Assembly (NCBI RefSeq): GCF_001672775.1
Contig: NZ_LZKJ01000116.1
Span: forward strand, 87,328 to 151,327
Direction of reading: 5' to 3'
DNA: 64,000 bases
DNA from: Mycobacterium kyorinense
Lineage (GTDB): Bacteria; Actinomycetota; Actinomycetes; Mycobacteriales; Mycobacteriaceae
Of this stretch, positions 54,753-63,915 are shown in pieces. The notes beneath the pieces are model-generated. The model ran no database searches. It was not told the origin of the DNA and saw only the letters and a program-made list of their open reading frames with translations. Made by a program: the position numbers and the translations under genes. Position 1 is the first letter of the stretch, and every line of letters begins with the position of its first letter.

Positions 54753-56573
54753 ATGACCTCAGCGACCATTCCCGGTCTGGATACCGCGCCGACAAACCAC
54801 CAGGGCCTGCTGTCCTGGGTGGCGGAGGTCGCCGAGCTTACCGAGCCCGAGCGGGTGGTGTTCGCCGACGGGTCCGACGAGGAGTGGCTGCGGCTGGCCG
54901 AGCAACTGGTCGAGGCGGGCACGTTCAAGCGGCTCAACCCGGAGAAGCGGCCCAACTCCTACCTGGCGCTGTCCGACCCGGCCGATGTGGCGCGCGTCGA
55001 ATCCCGCACCTTCATCTGCACCGAGCAGGAAAGCGGTGCGGGGCCGACCAACAACTGGATGGACCCGGCCGAGATGCGCTCGATCATGACCGACCTCTAC
55101 CGGGGTTGTATGCGCGGTCGCACCATGTGGGTGGTGCCGTTCTGCATGGGCCCGCTCGGCGCCGAAGACCCCAAGCTCGGGGTGGAGATCACCGATTCCG
55201 AGTACGTCGTCGTCTCGATGAAGGTGATGACCCGGATGGGCGCCGCCGCGCTGGAGAAGCTCGGCGACGACGGGTTTTTCGTCAAGGCGTTGCACTCCGT
55301 GGGGGCGCCGCTGGAGCCGGGGCAAAAAGACGTGCCGTGGCCGTGCAATGAGACCAAATACATCACCCACTTTCCGGAGACCCGCGAGATTTGGAGCTAC
55401 GGCTCCGGATACGGCGGCAACGCGCTGCTGGGCAAGAAGTGCTACTCGCTGCGGATCGCTTCGGCGATGGCCCACGACGAGGGCTGGCTGGCCGAGCACA
55501 TGCTGATCCTCAAGCTGATCTCACCGGAGAACAAGGCGTATTACTTCGCCGCCGCGTTCCCGTCGGCGTGCGGCAAGACCAACTTGGCAATGCTGCAGCC
55601 GACGATCCCCGGCTGGCGCGCTGAAACGCTCGGCGACGACATCGCCTGGATGCGGTTCGGCAAGGACGGCCGGCTCTACGCGGTCAACCCGGAGTACGGC
55701 TTCTTCGGCGTCGCCCCGGGCACCAACTGGAAGTCCAATCCCAACGCGATGCGCACGCTCGAGGCGGGCAACACCGTGTACACCAACGTCGCCCTCACCG
55801 ACGACGGTGACGTGTGGTGGGAGGGCCTGGAGGGCGAGCCGGATCACCTGATCGACTGGAAGGGCCAGGACTGGATTATCCGCGAGACGGAAACCAAAGC
55901 CGCCCACCCGAACTCGCGGTACTGCACCCCGATGTCGCAGTGCCCGATCCTGGCGCCAGAATGGGACGACCCACAGGGCGTGCCGATCTCGGGCATCTTG
56001 TTCGGCGCGCGCCGCAAGACCACGGTGCCGCTGGTCACCCAGGCGCGCGACTGGCAGCACGGGGTGTTCATGGGTGCCACCATGGGCAGCGAGCAGACCG
56101 CGGCCGCCGAAGGCAAGGTCGGCACCGTGCGCCGCGACCCGATGGCGATGCTGCCGTTCTGCGGCTACCACGTCGGCGACTACTTCCAGCACTGGATCGA
56201 CATCGGCAAGAACTCCGACGAGTCCAAGATGCCGAAGGTGTTCTTCGTGAACTGGTTCCGCCGCGGCGAGGACGGCAAGTTCCTGTGGCCGGGCTTCGGC
56301 GAGAACAGCCGGGTGCTGAAATGGATCGTCGACCGCATCGAGCACAGGGCCGGCGGCCAGGACACTCCGATCGGCATCGTGCCCACCGCTGACGACTTGG
56401 ACCTCGAGGGTCTCGACGTCGACGCCGCCGATGTGGACCGGGCGTTGGCGGTCAACGCCGACGAATGGCGCGAAGAGCTGCCGATGATCGAGGAGTGGTT
56501 CGAGTTCGTCGGCGAAAAGCTGCCGACCGGCGTCAAAGACGAGTTCGAGGCGCTCAAACAGCGCCTGGGCTAG
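54753..56573 (+). CDS. pckA: GTP-dependent phosphoenolpyruvate carboxykinase PckA
   Basis: This is a 606-residue PEPCK (GTP) that interconverts oxaloacetate and phosphoenolpyruvate, the entry to gluconeogenesis when cells grow on lipids. The P-loop with the reactive cysteine is [14 protein letters not shown] near residue 270. [14 protein letters not shown] and [15 protein letters not shown] are also typical. AGGAG lies seven bases before the ATG at 54753, which gives the same length as the M. tuberculosis enzyme. nadR and Rv0213c, which I recall next to it there, are absent. Confidence 0.95.
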   Translation: MTSATIPGLDTAPTNHQGLLSWVAEVAELTEPERVVFADGSDEEWLRLAEQLVEAGTFKRLNPEKRPNSYLALSDPADVARVESRTFICTEQESGAGPTNNWMDPAEMRSIMTDLYRGCMRGRTMWVVPFCMGPLGAEDPKLGVEITDSEYVVVSMKVMTRMGAAALEKLGDDGFFVKALHSVGAPLEPGQKDVPWPCNETKYITHFPETREIWSYGSGYGGNALLGKKCYSLRIASAMAHDEGWLAEHMLILKLISPENKAYYFAAAFPSACGKTNLAMLQPTIPGWRAETLGDDIAWMRFGKDGRLYAVNPEYGFFGVAPGTNWKSNPNAMRTLEAGNTVYTNVALTDDGDVWWEGLEGEPDHLIDWKGQDWIIRETETKAAHPNSRYCTPMSQCPILAPEWDDPQGVPISGILFGARRKTTVPLVTQARDWQHGVFMGATMGSEQTAAAEGKVGTVRRDPMAMLPFCGYHVGDYFQHWIDIGKNSDESKMPKVFFVNWFRRGEDGKFLWPGFGENSRVLKWIVDRIEHRAGGQDTPIGIVPTADDLDLEGLDVDAADVDRALAVNADEWREELPMIEEWFEFVGEKLPTGVKDEFEALKQRLG

Positions 56574-56611
56574 GTTCCCTTCCTGCGCGAGCGTGGGGTC
56601 ACCTTCCTGCG

Positions 56612-56669
56612 CGAGCGTGCGTGTCCCCGGTCGACACGCCGGGGAAATTACCGCTTTTGCGCACGCTCG
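56612..56669. repeat. Intergenic palindrome copy F (58 bp) with an adjoining half copy
   Basis: The ends CGAGCGTGCG and CGCACGCTCG pair perfectly (12-bp stem including the flanking base pairs). In between, CCCCGG and CCGGGG flank TCGACACG, so the loop core CGACACGCC is the complement of GGCGTGTCG in copies C and E. A direct half copy, CCTGCGCGAGCGTG, occurs 25 bases earlier at 56582-56595 and again at 56606-56619. It lies after pckA and before the fadD4 promoter and may terminate pckA. Confidence 0.9.
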
Positions 56670-56687
56670 CGGCCGCCGACCGACCAC

Positions 56688-56725
56688 TTGACACCCGTCA
56701 AGTTTGACGGCGGTACAGTCTGCGC
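56688..56725 (+). promoter_or_regulatory. fadD4 promoter with palindromic operator, leaderless start
   Basis: TTGACA (56688-56693) and TACAGT (56714-56719) resemble -35 and -10 boxes, 20 bp apart. The -10 box ends six bases before the fadD4 ATG, so the transcript would begin at or next to the start codon, a leaderless mRNA as is common in mycobacteria. The spacer holds the perfect palindrome CCGTCAA-GT-TTGACGG at 56695-56710, placed to let a repressor block RNA polymerase. Confidence 0.7.
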
Positions 56726-58243
56726 ATGCAGATCCGCGAGCACGTCGGCGCCCATAAACCCGCTGTCATCTTGCATCCGTCCGGCACCGTCATCACCTTC
56801 GACGAGCTGGAGGCTCGGGCCAATCGACTGGCGCACTACTTCCGCCGGGCCGGTCTGGCCGAGGGCGACGTCGTCGCGATCCTCATGGAGAACAATGAGC
56901 ACATTCACGCGATCATGTGGGCGGCGCGGCGCAGCGGGTTGTACTACGTCCCGATCAACACCCACCTGACCGCGGCGGAGGCTGCGTACATCGTCGACAA
57001 CAGCGCCGCCAAGGCGATCATCGGCTCGGCCGCGCTGCGCAAGACGTGTGAGAACTTGGCCGAGCACTTACCGGGCGGCCTGCCCGAGCTATTGCTGATC
57101 GCCGACGATGACCTCCCCGGCTGGCAGCGCTACCCGGAATGCGTTGCCGATCAACCGGATACACCGGTTGACGACGAGATCGAAGGTGATCTGCTGCAGT
57201 ACTCGTCGGGCACCACGGGTCGGCCCAAAGGCATCAAACGCGAACTGCCGCATGTGCCGCCGTCGGAGGCACCCGGCATGATGTCGATGCTGGTGTCGGT
57301 TTGGATGACGCCCGAATCCGTCTACTTGAGTCCAGCGCCGCTGTATCACACCGCCCCGTCAGTGTGGTCGATGAGCGCGCAGGCCGCCGGCATCACCACG
57401 GTAGTGCTGGAGAAATTCGATCCCGAAGGCTGCCTCGATGCCATCCAGCGCCACCGGGTCACTCACGCTCAATTCGTTCCCGCTCACTTCACTCGCATGA
57501 TGAAATTGCCCGCGGCGGTGCGCAGTTCGTACGACATGTCGTCACTGCAGCGCGTGATGCACGCGGCGGCGCCCTGTCCAGTAGAGATCAAGCAGCAGAT
57601 GATCGACTGGTGGGGGCCGATCATCGACGAGTACTACGCCTCCTCCGAGGCGCACGGTTCGACGCTGATCAGCGCCGACGAATGGCTGGCTCACCCCGGC
57701 TCGGTCGGCAAGCCGATGATGTGCGTGGTGCACATCCTCGACGAGAATGGCAACAAGTTGCCGCCGAATCAGGCCGGCGAAATCTACTTCGAGGGCGGCA
57801 ACGCCTTCGAGTACCTCAACGACCCGGACAAGACGGCCAAGTCGCGCGACAAGCACGGTTGGGCGACCGTCGGCGACGTCGGCTACCTCGACGACGAAGG
57901 CTACCTGTACCTGACCGACCGCCGTCACCACATGATCATCTCCGGCGGCGTGAACATCTACCCGCAAGAAGCCGAGAACCTGCTCGTCACCCATCCCAAA
58001 GTCCTTGACGCTGCGGTCTTCGGCATCCCCGACGACGAGATGGGTCAAAGCGTCAAGGCGGTGGTGCAGACTCTCGACCCCGCCGATGCCACCGATCAGT
58101 TCGCCGACGAGCTGCTGGGCTGGCTGCGAGATCGGCTGGCGCACTACAAATGCCCGCGGTCGGTATCGTTCGAGGCGCAGTTGCCGCGCACCGAAACCGG
58201 CAAAATGTTCAAAGGCGAACTGGTCAAGAAGTATTCGGTGTGA
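56726..58243 (+). CDS. fadD4: Fatty-acid-CoA ligase FadD4
   Basis: This is a 505-residue ANL-superfamily acyl-CoA synthetase. LQYSSGTTGRPKGIK lies near residue 155, YASSEAHGSTLI near 310, DRRHHMIISGGVNIYPQEAEN in parts near 400, and the catalytic lysine is in ETGKMFKGEL near 492. It activates a carboxylic acid with ATP and CoA. Synteny with Rv0214 gives the name; the substrate is unknown. It has no leader if the promoter call is right. The stop overlaps the enoyl-CoA hydratase start (GTGA). Confidence 0.9.
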   Translation: MQIREHVGAHKPAVILHPSGTVITFDELEARANRLAHYFRRAGLAEGDVVAILMENNEHIHAIMWAARRSGLYYVPINTHLTAAEAAYIVDNSAAKAIIGSAALRKTCENLAEHLPGGLPELLLIADDDLPGWQRYPECVADQPDTPVDDEIEGDLLQYSSGTTGRPKGIKRELPHVPPSEAPGMMSMLVSVWMTPESVYLSPAPLYHTAPSVWSMSAQAAGITTVVLEKFDPEGCLDAIQRHRVTHAQFVPAHFTRMMKLPAAVRSSYDMSSLQRVMHAAAPCPVEIKQQMIDWWGPIIDEYYASSEAHGSTLISADEWLAHPGSVGKPMMCVVHILDENGNKLPPNQAGEIYFEGGNAFEYLNDPDKTAKSRDKHGWATVGDVGYLDDEGYLYLTDRRHHMIISGGVNIYPQEAENLLVTHPKVLDAAVFGIPDDEMGQSVKAVVQTLDPADATDQFADELLGWLRDRLAHYKCPRSVSFEAQLPRTETGKMFKGELVKKYSV

Positions 58244-59130
58244 CCCTCGTCGAGTTGCCCGCCGGAATCGTTATCGGTACTGCCAGTGAAAGCGCCAGTG
58301 ACGAAACGACTTTCACGCTGACAGAGGATCCGTGCGACGATCGGCGAGTGGTCACCGTGCCGTCAGTCGAGGCGACGGTGACCGAACTCGCTGCGCGGCT
58401 GGAACGTTGGCCTCTTGCTGCGGCGGTATGCGACGACGTGCTGCGGTCCATCGATCCGGACGGCTCGACGTTGGCCGGCGTGGTCACCGAGTCGCTGGCC
58501 TATTCCACGTTGCAGTCCGGCCCGGAGTTCACCCGGTGGCTTGCCGAGCGGGGAACGGTCCGAATGCCCGATATTGCCGATCCGGTCCGGGCCCACCGCG
58601 ACGGCAACACGCTGCGCATCGCCTTCAACCGACCGTCGCGCCACAACGCGTTTTCCACCGACGCCCGCGCCGCACTGCTGGAGGCCCTGGCCGTGGCGCA
58701 ACTCGACCCGTCGGTCGACGAGGTGGTGCTCAGCGGAAACGGGCCGTCGTTTTGCAGCGGCGGGGACCTCGCGGAATTCGGCAGCTTCGCCGATCCGGCC
58801 AGCGCCCATCTGGCCCGCACCCGCCACAGTCCCGCCGTGGTGCTCGATGCGTTGACCACCCGGCTCGGACCCTCCTGCCGCGCCGAGGTGCACGGTCAGG
58901 TGCTGGGCAGCGGATTGGAGATGGCGGCGTTCTGCGGTCGGGTTGACACGCAACCGGATTCGGTCTTCGGACTGCCTGAGTTAAGCCTCGGCCTGATCCC
59001 GGGCGCGGGCGGCACCGTCAGCGTCACACGCCGGATCGGTCGTTGGCGCACCGCGTATTTGGTGCTGTCGGGCCGCACAATCGATGCTGCGACGGCGCTG
59101 GCGTGGGGGTTGGTGGACGCGGTCGGCTAG
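58240..59130 (+). CDS. Enoyl-CoA hydratase/isomerase family protein with N-terminal extension
   Basis: This is a 296-residue crotonase-fold protein. About 110 extra residues precede the core, which begins RIAFNRPSRHNAF. The oxyanion-hole segment is LSGNGPSFCSGGDLAEFG. The two glutamates of hydratases are present in GSGLEMAAF and FGLPELSLGLIPGAGGT. It should act on an enoyl-CoA made downstream of FadD4, whose gene it overlaps by four bases (GTGA). The N-terminal extension is unlike typical EchA proteins and its role is unclear. I do not recall it next to fadD4 in M. tuberculosis. Confidence 0.87.
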   Translation: MTLVELPAGIVIGTASESASDETTFTLTEDPCDDRRVVTVPSVEATVTELAARLERWPLAAAVCDDVLRSIDPDGSTLAGVVTESLAYSTLQSGPEFTRWLAERGTVRMPDIADPVRAHRDGNTLRIAFNRPSRHNAFSTDARAALLEALAVAQLDPSVDEVVLSGNGPSFCSGGDLAEFGSFADPASAHLARTRHSPAVVLDALTTRLGPSCRAEVHGQVLGSGLEMAAFCGRVDTQPDSVFGLPELSLGLIPGAGGTVSVTRRIGRWRTAYLVLSGRTIDAATALAWGLVDAVG

Positions 59131-59214
59131 CCGGCTGCAGCCAGCCGAGTTGCCAGCTTGACGCACGCAGCCCGCGGAAAACCGTGGAAAAACTGGCCAC
59201 TGGGGACGTGAGCA

Positions 59215-60366
59215 CTAGATCCCGCCGCGCGCAACCAGTTGTCCGGCAATGACATTGCGCTGGATCTCGTTGGTGCCTTCGCCGACAATCATCAGCGGCG
59301 CGTCGCGAAAGTACCGCTCGACGTCGTACTCGGTGGAGTAGCCGTAGCCGCCGTGAATGCGGACGGCATTCAGGGCGATTTCCATCGCCACCTCCGAGGC
59401 GAACAGCTTGGCCATTCCGGCCTCCATGTCGCAGCGCTCGCCGCTGTCGTAGCGCTCGGCGGCATAACGCGTGAGCTGACGCGCGGCGGTGAGCTTGGTA
59501 GCCATGTCGGCCAGATAGTTGCCGACGGCCTGATGTTTCCAGATCGGCTTGCCGAAGCTTTCCCGCTGCTGGGCATAAGCCAGCGCATCATCGAGAGCAG
59601 CAGTCGCCACCCCCAACGCTCGCGAAGCCACCTGAATACGGCCAGTTTCAAGGCCTTTCATCATCTGCCCGAAGCCCCGACCCGGCGTGCCGCCGAGTAC
59701 GGCCGACGAAGGCACGCGGTAGCCGTCGAATGACAGCTCGCAGCTTTCGACGCCCTTGTAGCCGAGTTTGGGCAGATCCCGCGAGATCGTCAGGCCCGGC
59801 CCAGGTTCGACAAGGACCACCGAGATGCCTGAATGACGTGGTGTCGCTTGCGGATCGGTCTTACACAGCAACGCGATGAGGCCAGAACGCCGGGCATTGC
59901 TGATCCAGGTCTTGGACCCGTTGATTACCAGCTCGTCGCCGTCGGGCAGGGCGGTCGTCGACATGTTCTGCAGATCCGAGCCGCCACCCGGCTCGGTGAG
60001 TGCCATCGTGGCCCGAAGCTCGCCGGTGGCCATCGCCGGCAGATAGCGACGCTGCTGTTCCTCGGTGCCGAACTGGGTGAGCAGCTTGGCGACGACGGTG
60101 TGCCCACCCATCGCACCGGCCAGGCTCATCCAGCCGCGCGCCAGCTCCTGGGTGACCAGCACGTAGCACGGCATTGACACCGGCGACCCGCCATACTCCT
60201 CGGGGACGGCCAGGCCGTAGATGCCGATGCGCTTCATCTGCTCGATCCACGCTTCGGGATACTCGTTGGCATGCTCGACTTCGCGCACCGTCGGCCTGAC
60301 CTCTTTGTCGATGAATCCACGCACCGTCTCGACAAGCATCGTCTCTTCGTCGCTCAGCCCGCTCAT
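59215..60366 (-). CDS. fadE3: Acyl-CoA dehydrogenase FadE3
   Basis: This is a 383-residue FAD-dependent acyl-CoA dehydrogenase that introduces the alpha-beta double bond. It has MALTEPGGGSDLQNMST near residue 117, GSKTWISNAR for FAD, and HGGYGYSTEYDVERYFRDAP and EGTNEIQRNVIAG in the C-terminal helical domain. It is divergent from the MaoC-like gene with 29 bp between starts, and converges with the enoyl-CoA hydratase gene across 84 bp. Synteny with Rv0215c supports the symbol. Confidence 0.92.
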   Translation of the reverse strand: MSGLSDEETMLVETVRGFIDKEVRPTVREVEHANEYPEAWIEQMKRIGIYGLAVPEEYGGSPVSMPCYVLVTQELARGWMSLAGAMGGHTVVAKLLTQFGTEEQQRRYLPAMATGELRATMALTEPGGGSDLQNMSTTALPDGDELVINGSKTWISNARRSGLIALLCKTDPQATPRHSGISVVLVEPGPGLTISRDLPKLGYKGVESCELSFDGYRVPSSAVLGGTPGRGFGQMMKGLETGRIQVASRALGVATAALDDALAYAQQRESFGKPIWKHQAVGNYLADMATKLTAARQLTRYAAERYDSGERCDMEAGMAKLFASEVAMEIALNAVRIHGGYGYSTEYDVERYFRDAPLMIVGEGTNEIQRNVIAGQLVARGGI

Positions 60367-60395
60367 ACGGCCATGCTGACACGGCTGACAACCCG

Positions 60396-61379
60396 ATGAG
60401 CGGCGGCCCGTACTTCGACGATCTGCACGTCGGCCAGGTCTTTCCCGCCGCTCCCGCGATGACGTTGACCCCCGGCGCGGCCGCCGTCCATCAGAGCATC
60501 CTCGGCGATCGGCTGCGGTTGCCGCTGGATGCCGAGTTGTCGCTGGCCGTCACCGGGTCGCCTGCGCCGCTGGCCCACCCCGGTCTGGTCTGCGACGTCG
60601 CCATCGGCCAGTCGACATTGGTGACCCAGCACGTCAAGGCCAACCTGTTCTACCGCGGCCTGGTGTTCTACCGCTTCCCCGCCATCGGCGACAGCTTGTT
60701 CACCCGCACCGAGGTCGTGGGCCTGAAGAAAAACTCGGCCAAACCCGGACGGGCGCCCACCGGCCTGGTGGCCTTGCGGATGACCACCATCGACCAGGCC
60801 GACCGCTTGGTCCTCGACTTTTATCGCTGCGCGATGCTGCCGTTGAGCCCGGAGGCCGAACCGAACGCCGCGGAGCACACCGACGACCTGTCCACAGTCG
60901 GCGCCGATCTGACGCCGCCACCGCCGGCCACCGACGAGTGGAACGGCGAGGTATTCCGCCAGCGCATCCCGGGCCCCCATTTCGATCCCACCATGGCCGG
61001 GATGGTGCTGCACAGTAGCGGCGACGTCGTCAGCAGTGCACCCGAACTGGCTCGACTGACGCTGAATATCGCCGCGGTGCATCATGATTCGCGTATCGGC
61101 GGGCGTCGGCTGGTGTACGGCGGGCACACTATCGGGCTGGCTTTGGCGCAGGCCACCCGGCTGCTGCCGAACCTGGCCACCGTGTTGAGCTGGCAGTCCT
61201 GCGACCACACCGCTCCGGTGTACGAGGGCGACACACTGCACAGCGAGCTGCATGTCGAGTCCGCCGAAGCGACCGATCGTGGCGGCTTGTTGAGACTGCG
61301 GTCGGTGGTCTATGCCGCCGGCGATACCGAAGCCGACCGGCAGGTGCTGGATTGGCGGTTTACCGCGCTGCAGTTCTGA
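60396..61379 (+). CDS. MaoC-like double-hotdog protein (Rv0216-like)
   Basis: This is a 327-residue protein with two hotdog repeats of the MaoC/(R)-hydratase type. The first half begins YFDDLHVGQVFPA, and the second contains LNIAAVHHDSRIGGRRLVYGG, where the hydratase His-containing site is partly kept. The full hydratase-2 motif is not seen in the first half, as described for the structure of Rv0216. It may hydrate or bind a bulky enoyl-CoA. The start lies near the divergent fadE3 and the end overlaps or abuts the CoA-transferase frame. Confidence 0.87.
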   Translation: MSGGPYFDDLHVGQVFPAAPAMTLTPGAAAVHQSILGDRLRLPLDAELSLAVTGSPAPLAHPGLVCDVAIGQSTLVTQHVKANLFYRGLVFYRFPAIGDSLFTRTEVVGLKKNSAKPGRAPTGLVALRMTTIDQADRLVLDFYRCAMLPLSPEAEPNAAEHTDDLSTVGADLTPPPPATDEWNGEVFRQRIPGPHFDPTMAGMVLHSSGDVVSSAPELARLTLNIAAVHHDSRIGGRRLVYGGHTIGLALAQATRLLPNLATVLSWQSCDHTAPVYEGDTLHSELHVESAEATDRGGLLRLRSVVYAAGDTEADRQVLDWRFTALQF

Positions 61380-61429
61380 CCAGCGGGGCACTTTTGCGGC
61401 TGCTCGCGGCGGAAAAGGACAATAGCGAA

Positions 61430-62617
61430 GTGGATTCGGTCTCGATCGACTGGGCCGGCAGCGGGTTGGCCCAGCTGACCGGTCAGCCTGACGGCCCGGC
61501 TGACTTCTCCCGTTCGGCGGTGCTGGCCGAGGCCCGGCGGGTCACCGCAGACATCGCTGAACTCACCGCCGTCGAGATCGATGCCGCCACCGTGTTGGCC
61601 GGCCGCGCGGCGCTGCTCGGGCTGACGCGGCAGGGGCGTGTCTCGGCGGGCGGTGCGACGCGGCTGTTGTCTACCGCCGACGGCTGGTGCGCGATCTCGC
61701 TGCCTCGCGCCGACGACGTCGAGGCGCTGCCCGCGCTGCTGGAAACTCATACGGTTCCCGCCGACCCGTGGCCAGCGCTAACACATTGGGCCGCAGCACA
61801 TTCCACGCAGGCTGTGGTCGCCCGCGCTCTGCTGCTGGATATCGCCGCCGCGGCATTGAACGAGTCCCCGCCGACGGCGCCGACGGTGCAGCCGATCGGT
61901 AGCGGCACCGAACCGCGCAGACCCGACGGGTTGCTGGTCGCCGACCTGTCGTCGCTGTGGGCGGGACCGCTGTGCGCCCAGTTGCTCGCCCGTGCTGGCG
62001 CCATCGTGGTCAAAGTGGAGACGTTTGCCCGCCCCGATGGCACCCGTCGTGGCGAACCGGCGTTCTTCGACTGGATGAACTTCGGAAAGCTGTGCTACGC
62101 AGTAGAGTTCGATAATGATCGGCAGGCGCTGCGCGATCTTGTGACAGCAGCCGACGTCGTGATCGAGGGTTCGCGCCCGGCTGCGCTGCGACGGCGCCGG
62201 CTCAGTGTCGACGACATACCCGACCGCCCCGGCCGGGTCTGGCTGCGCGTCGGCGGTTATGCCGGACAGCCGGACCGGCCGGCGTTCGGCGACGACGCCG
62301 CGGTCGCCGGTGGGCTCGTCGGCGTGGGCGCCGACGGGCCGGTGTTCTGCGGCGACGCGATCGCCGACCCGCTCAGCGGCCTGGAGGCCGCGCGGGCGGT
62401 GGCGCAGTCACTACGCCGGGGCGGCGGGGAACTGATCGACGTGTCGATGGCCGGCGTGGCTGCACGCTATGCCGCACTGCCACAGGCGTCGTCGGCGTGC
62501 GAGGCACCCGTCGCGCCTCCGCGGCCGCCGCCACCAGTCCCGCCGGCATCACCGCTGGGCGCCGACAACGCCGCGGTGCAACGCATTGTCAGTGAAAAGC
62601 GCAGTGCGCCATGCTGA
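61430..62617 (+). CDS. Class III (CaiB/BaiF-type) CoA-transferase family protein
   Basis: This is a 395-residue protein of the CoA_transf_3 family. The core sequence begins near residue 162 with LLVADLSSLWAGPLCAQLLA, continues AGAIVVKVETFARPDG and ADVVIEGSRPAAL, and ends near a proline-rich tail. The first 150 residues look like a degenerate half of the same family. It probably moves CoA between acids. The GTG at 61430 follows AAAAGGA, but a TTG at 61352, overlapping the MaoC-like gene, is also open. The stop overlaps the next start by seven bases. Confidence 0.8.
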   Translation: MDSVSIDWAGSGLAQLTGQPDGPADFSRSAVLAEARRVTADIAELTAVEIDAATVLAGRAALLGLTRQGRVSAGGATRLLSTADGWCAISLPRADDVEALPALLETHTVPADPWPALTHWAAAHSTQAVVARALLLDIAAAALNESPPTAPTVQPIGSGTEPRRPDGLLVADLSSLWAGPLCAQLLARAGAIVVKVETFARPDGTRRGEPAFFDWMNFGKLCYAVEFDNDRQALRDLVTAADVVIEGSRPAALRRRRLSVDDIPDRPGRVWLRVGGYAGQPDRPAFGDDAAVAGGLVGVGADGPVFCGDAIADPLSGLEAARAVAQSLRRGGGELIDVSMAGVAARYAALPQASSACEAPVAPPRPPPPVPPASPLGADNAAVQRIVSEKRSAPC

Positions 62618-63915
62618 TTCGACGCGCGACCCGGCTCGACGGCGCCGTGCTCGATATCCGGGTCGGCGCGCAGATCGACGACGTGGATGACCAACTCACA
62701 CGGCTGCCCGGCGAAGACGTGTTCGATGCACGCGGCGGAACCGTGCTGCCCGGCCTGCACGACCACCACGTCCACCTGCACTCCGCCGCGGCCGCCACGA
62801 CATCGGTGCAGGCCGGGCCGCCGGCGGTGCGGGACCGCCGGGCCCTCGCCGACGCCCTGGCCACCGCCGAAGCCGGCGACGACGGTTGGATCCGCGCCGT
62901 GGGCTACCACGACTCGGTTGCCGGGCCGTTGGACCGGACGACGCTGGATGCTCTGGCACCGAGGGTTCCGCTGCGGATACAGCACCGCAGCGGCGTGCTG
63001 TGGGTCCTCAACTCCGCAGGTCTGGCCCGCATCGGGCTGCCCGACCATCCCGACGGTCGGGTGCGCAGCGCCGACCCGATCTGGTCGAATGCGCTGCGCC
63101 GGCGACAGACCGATCTCGCTGACTTCAGCCGTCGGTTGAGCCGTTACGGTGTTACCGGAATCACTGACGCCACACCGGATCTCGACATCGCGGCCATCGT
63201 GCAACTGAAAGAGCTGCAGCGCCGGGGCGCCCTGCGTCAACGTGTGCATTGTCTGTCGCCGGGCAAACGCATCCTGCACGACGACAACCTCGACCTCGAG
63301 GAGCTGGCCGACTGGATTGCCGAGCGGCACCACAGCGGCGGCCCCGTCGCCGTGCACTGCGTGACGGCCGCCCAATTGGTCGTGACGATCGCGGCCTTGC
63401 GTCAGGCGGGCTCGCATCCACGTGACCGCATCGAACACGCCGCGATGGTGCCATCTGATGCCCTCGACGATCTCGCCGAACTCGGCGTGACGGTGGTGAC
63501 CCAACCCAACTTTGTCGCCGAGCGCGGCGACCAGTACCTCGCCGAGGTGCCCGCCGTCGAACACCACCAACTGTGGCGGGTCGCGTCGCTGCTGCTAGCC
63601 GGAATCCCCGTCGCACTGTCGACCGACATGCCCTTCGGCCAGGGCGACCCGTGGGCGGCCATGCGGGCCGCCGTACACCGCACTACCCCCAGCGGCGCTG
63701 TGCTCAACGCCAGCGAATGCATCCCGCAGCGACGGGCGGTGATGATGTTTTTGGGTTGGCCCGAACATCCCAGCCGCGTTCGCACCGTCGAACCGGGACA
63801 GCCGGGCGACTTGTGCCTGCTGACTGCCCCGCCCGAAGCCGCGCTGGCCGAACTGGAGGCCGAACTCGTTGCCGCAACCATCATCGGCGGCGAGATCGTC
63901 TACGCGCGTTCTTAG
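62611..63915 (+). CDS. Amidohydrolase family 3 (YtcJ-like) protein
   Basis: This is a 434-residue amidohydrolase. The metal motif HDHHVHLHS near residue 50 gives the HxH pair. GPVAVHCVTAAQ near 246 and RIEHAAMVPSDAL near 272 provide further histidines, and LSTDMPFGQGDPWAAM near 336 the aspartate. The N-terminal and C-terminal strands form the small beta-sandwich (PGDLCLLTAPP). Its substrate, probably an amide or cyclic amide, is unknown. It overlaps the CoA-transferase gene, so both are translated together, probably with the MaoC-like gene. Confidence 0.86.
   Translation: MLIRRATRLDGAVLDIRVGAQIDDVDDQLTRLPGEDVFDARGGTVLPGLHDHHVHLHSAAAATTSVQAGPPAVRDRRALADALATAEAGDDGWIRAVGYHDSVAGPLDRTTLDALAPRVPLRIQHRSGVLWVLNSAGLARIGLPDHPDGRVRSADPIWSNALRRRQTDLADFSRRLSRYGVTGITDATPDLDIAAIVQLKELQRRGALRQRVHCLSPGKRILHDDNLDLEELADWIAERHHSGGPVAVHCVTAAQLVVTIAALRQAGSHPRDRIEHAAMVPSDALDDLAELGVTVVTQPNFVAERGDQYLAEVPAVEHHQLWRVASLLLAGIPVALSTDMPFGQGDPWAAMRAAVHRTTPSGAVLNASECIPQRRAVMMFLGWPEHPSRVRTVEPGQPGDLCLLTAPPEAALAELEAELVAATIIGGEIVYARS

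Noticed and set aside
59131..59214. GGCTGCAGCC palindrome between the enoyl-CoA hydratase and fadE3 as a terminator
   Set aside because: The stem is short with no loop or U-tract, and it lacks the ends of the palindrome family.
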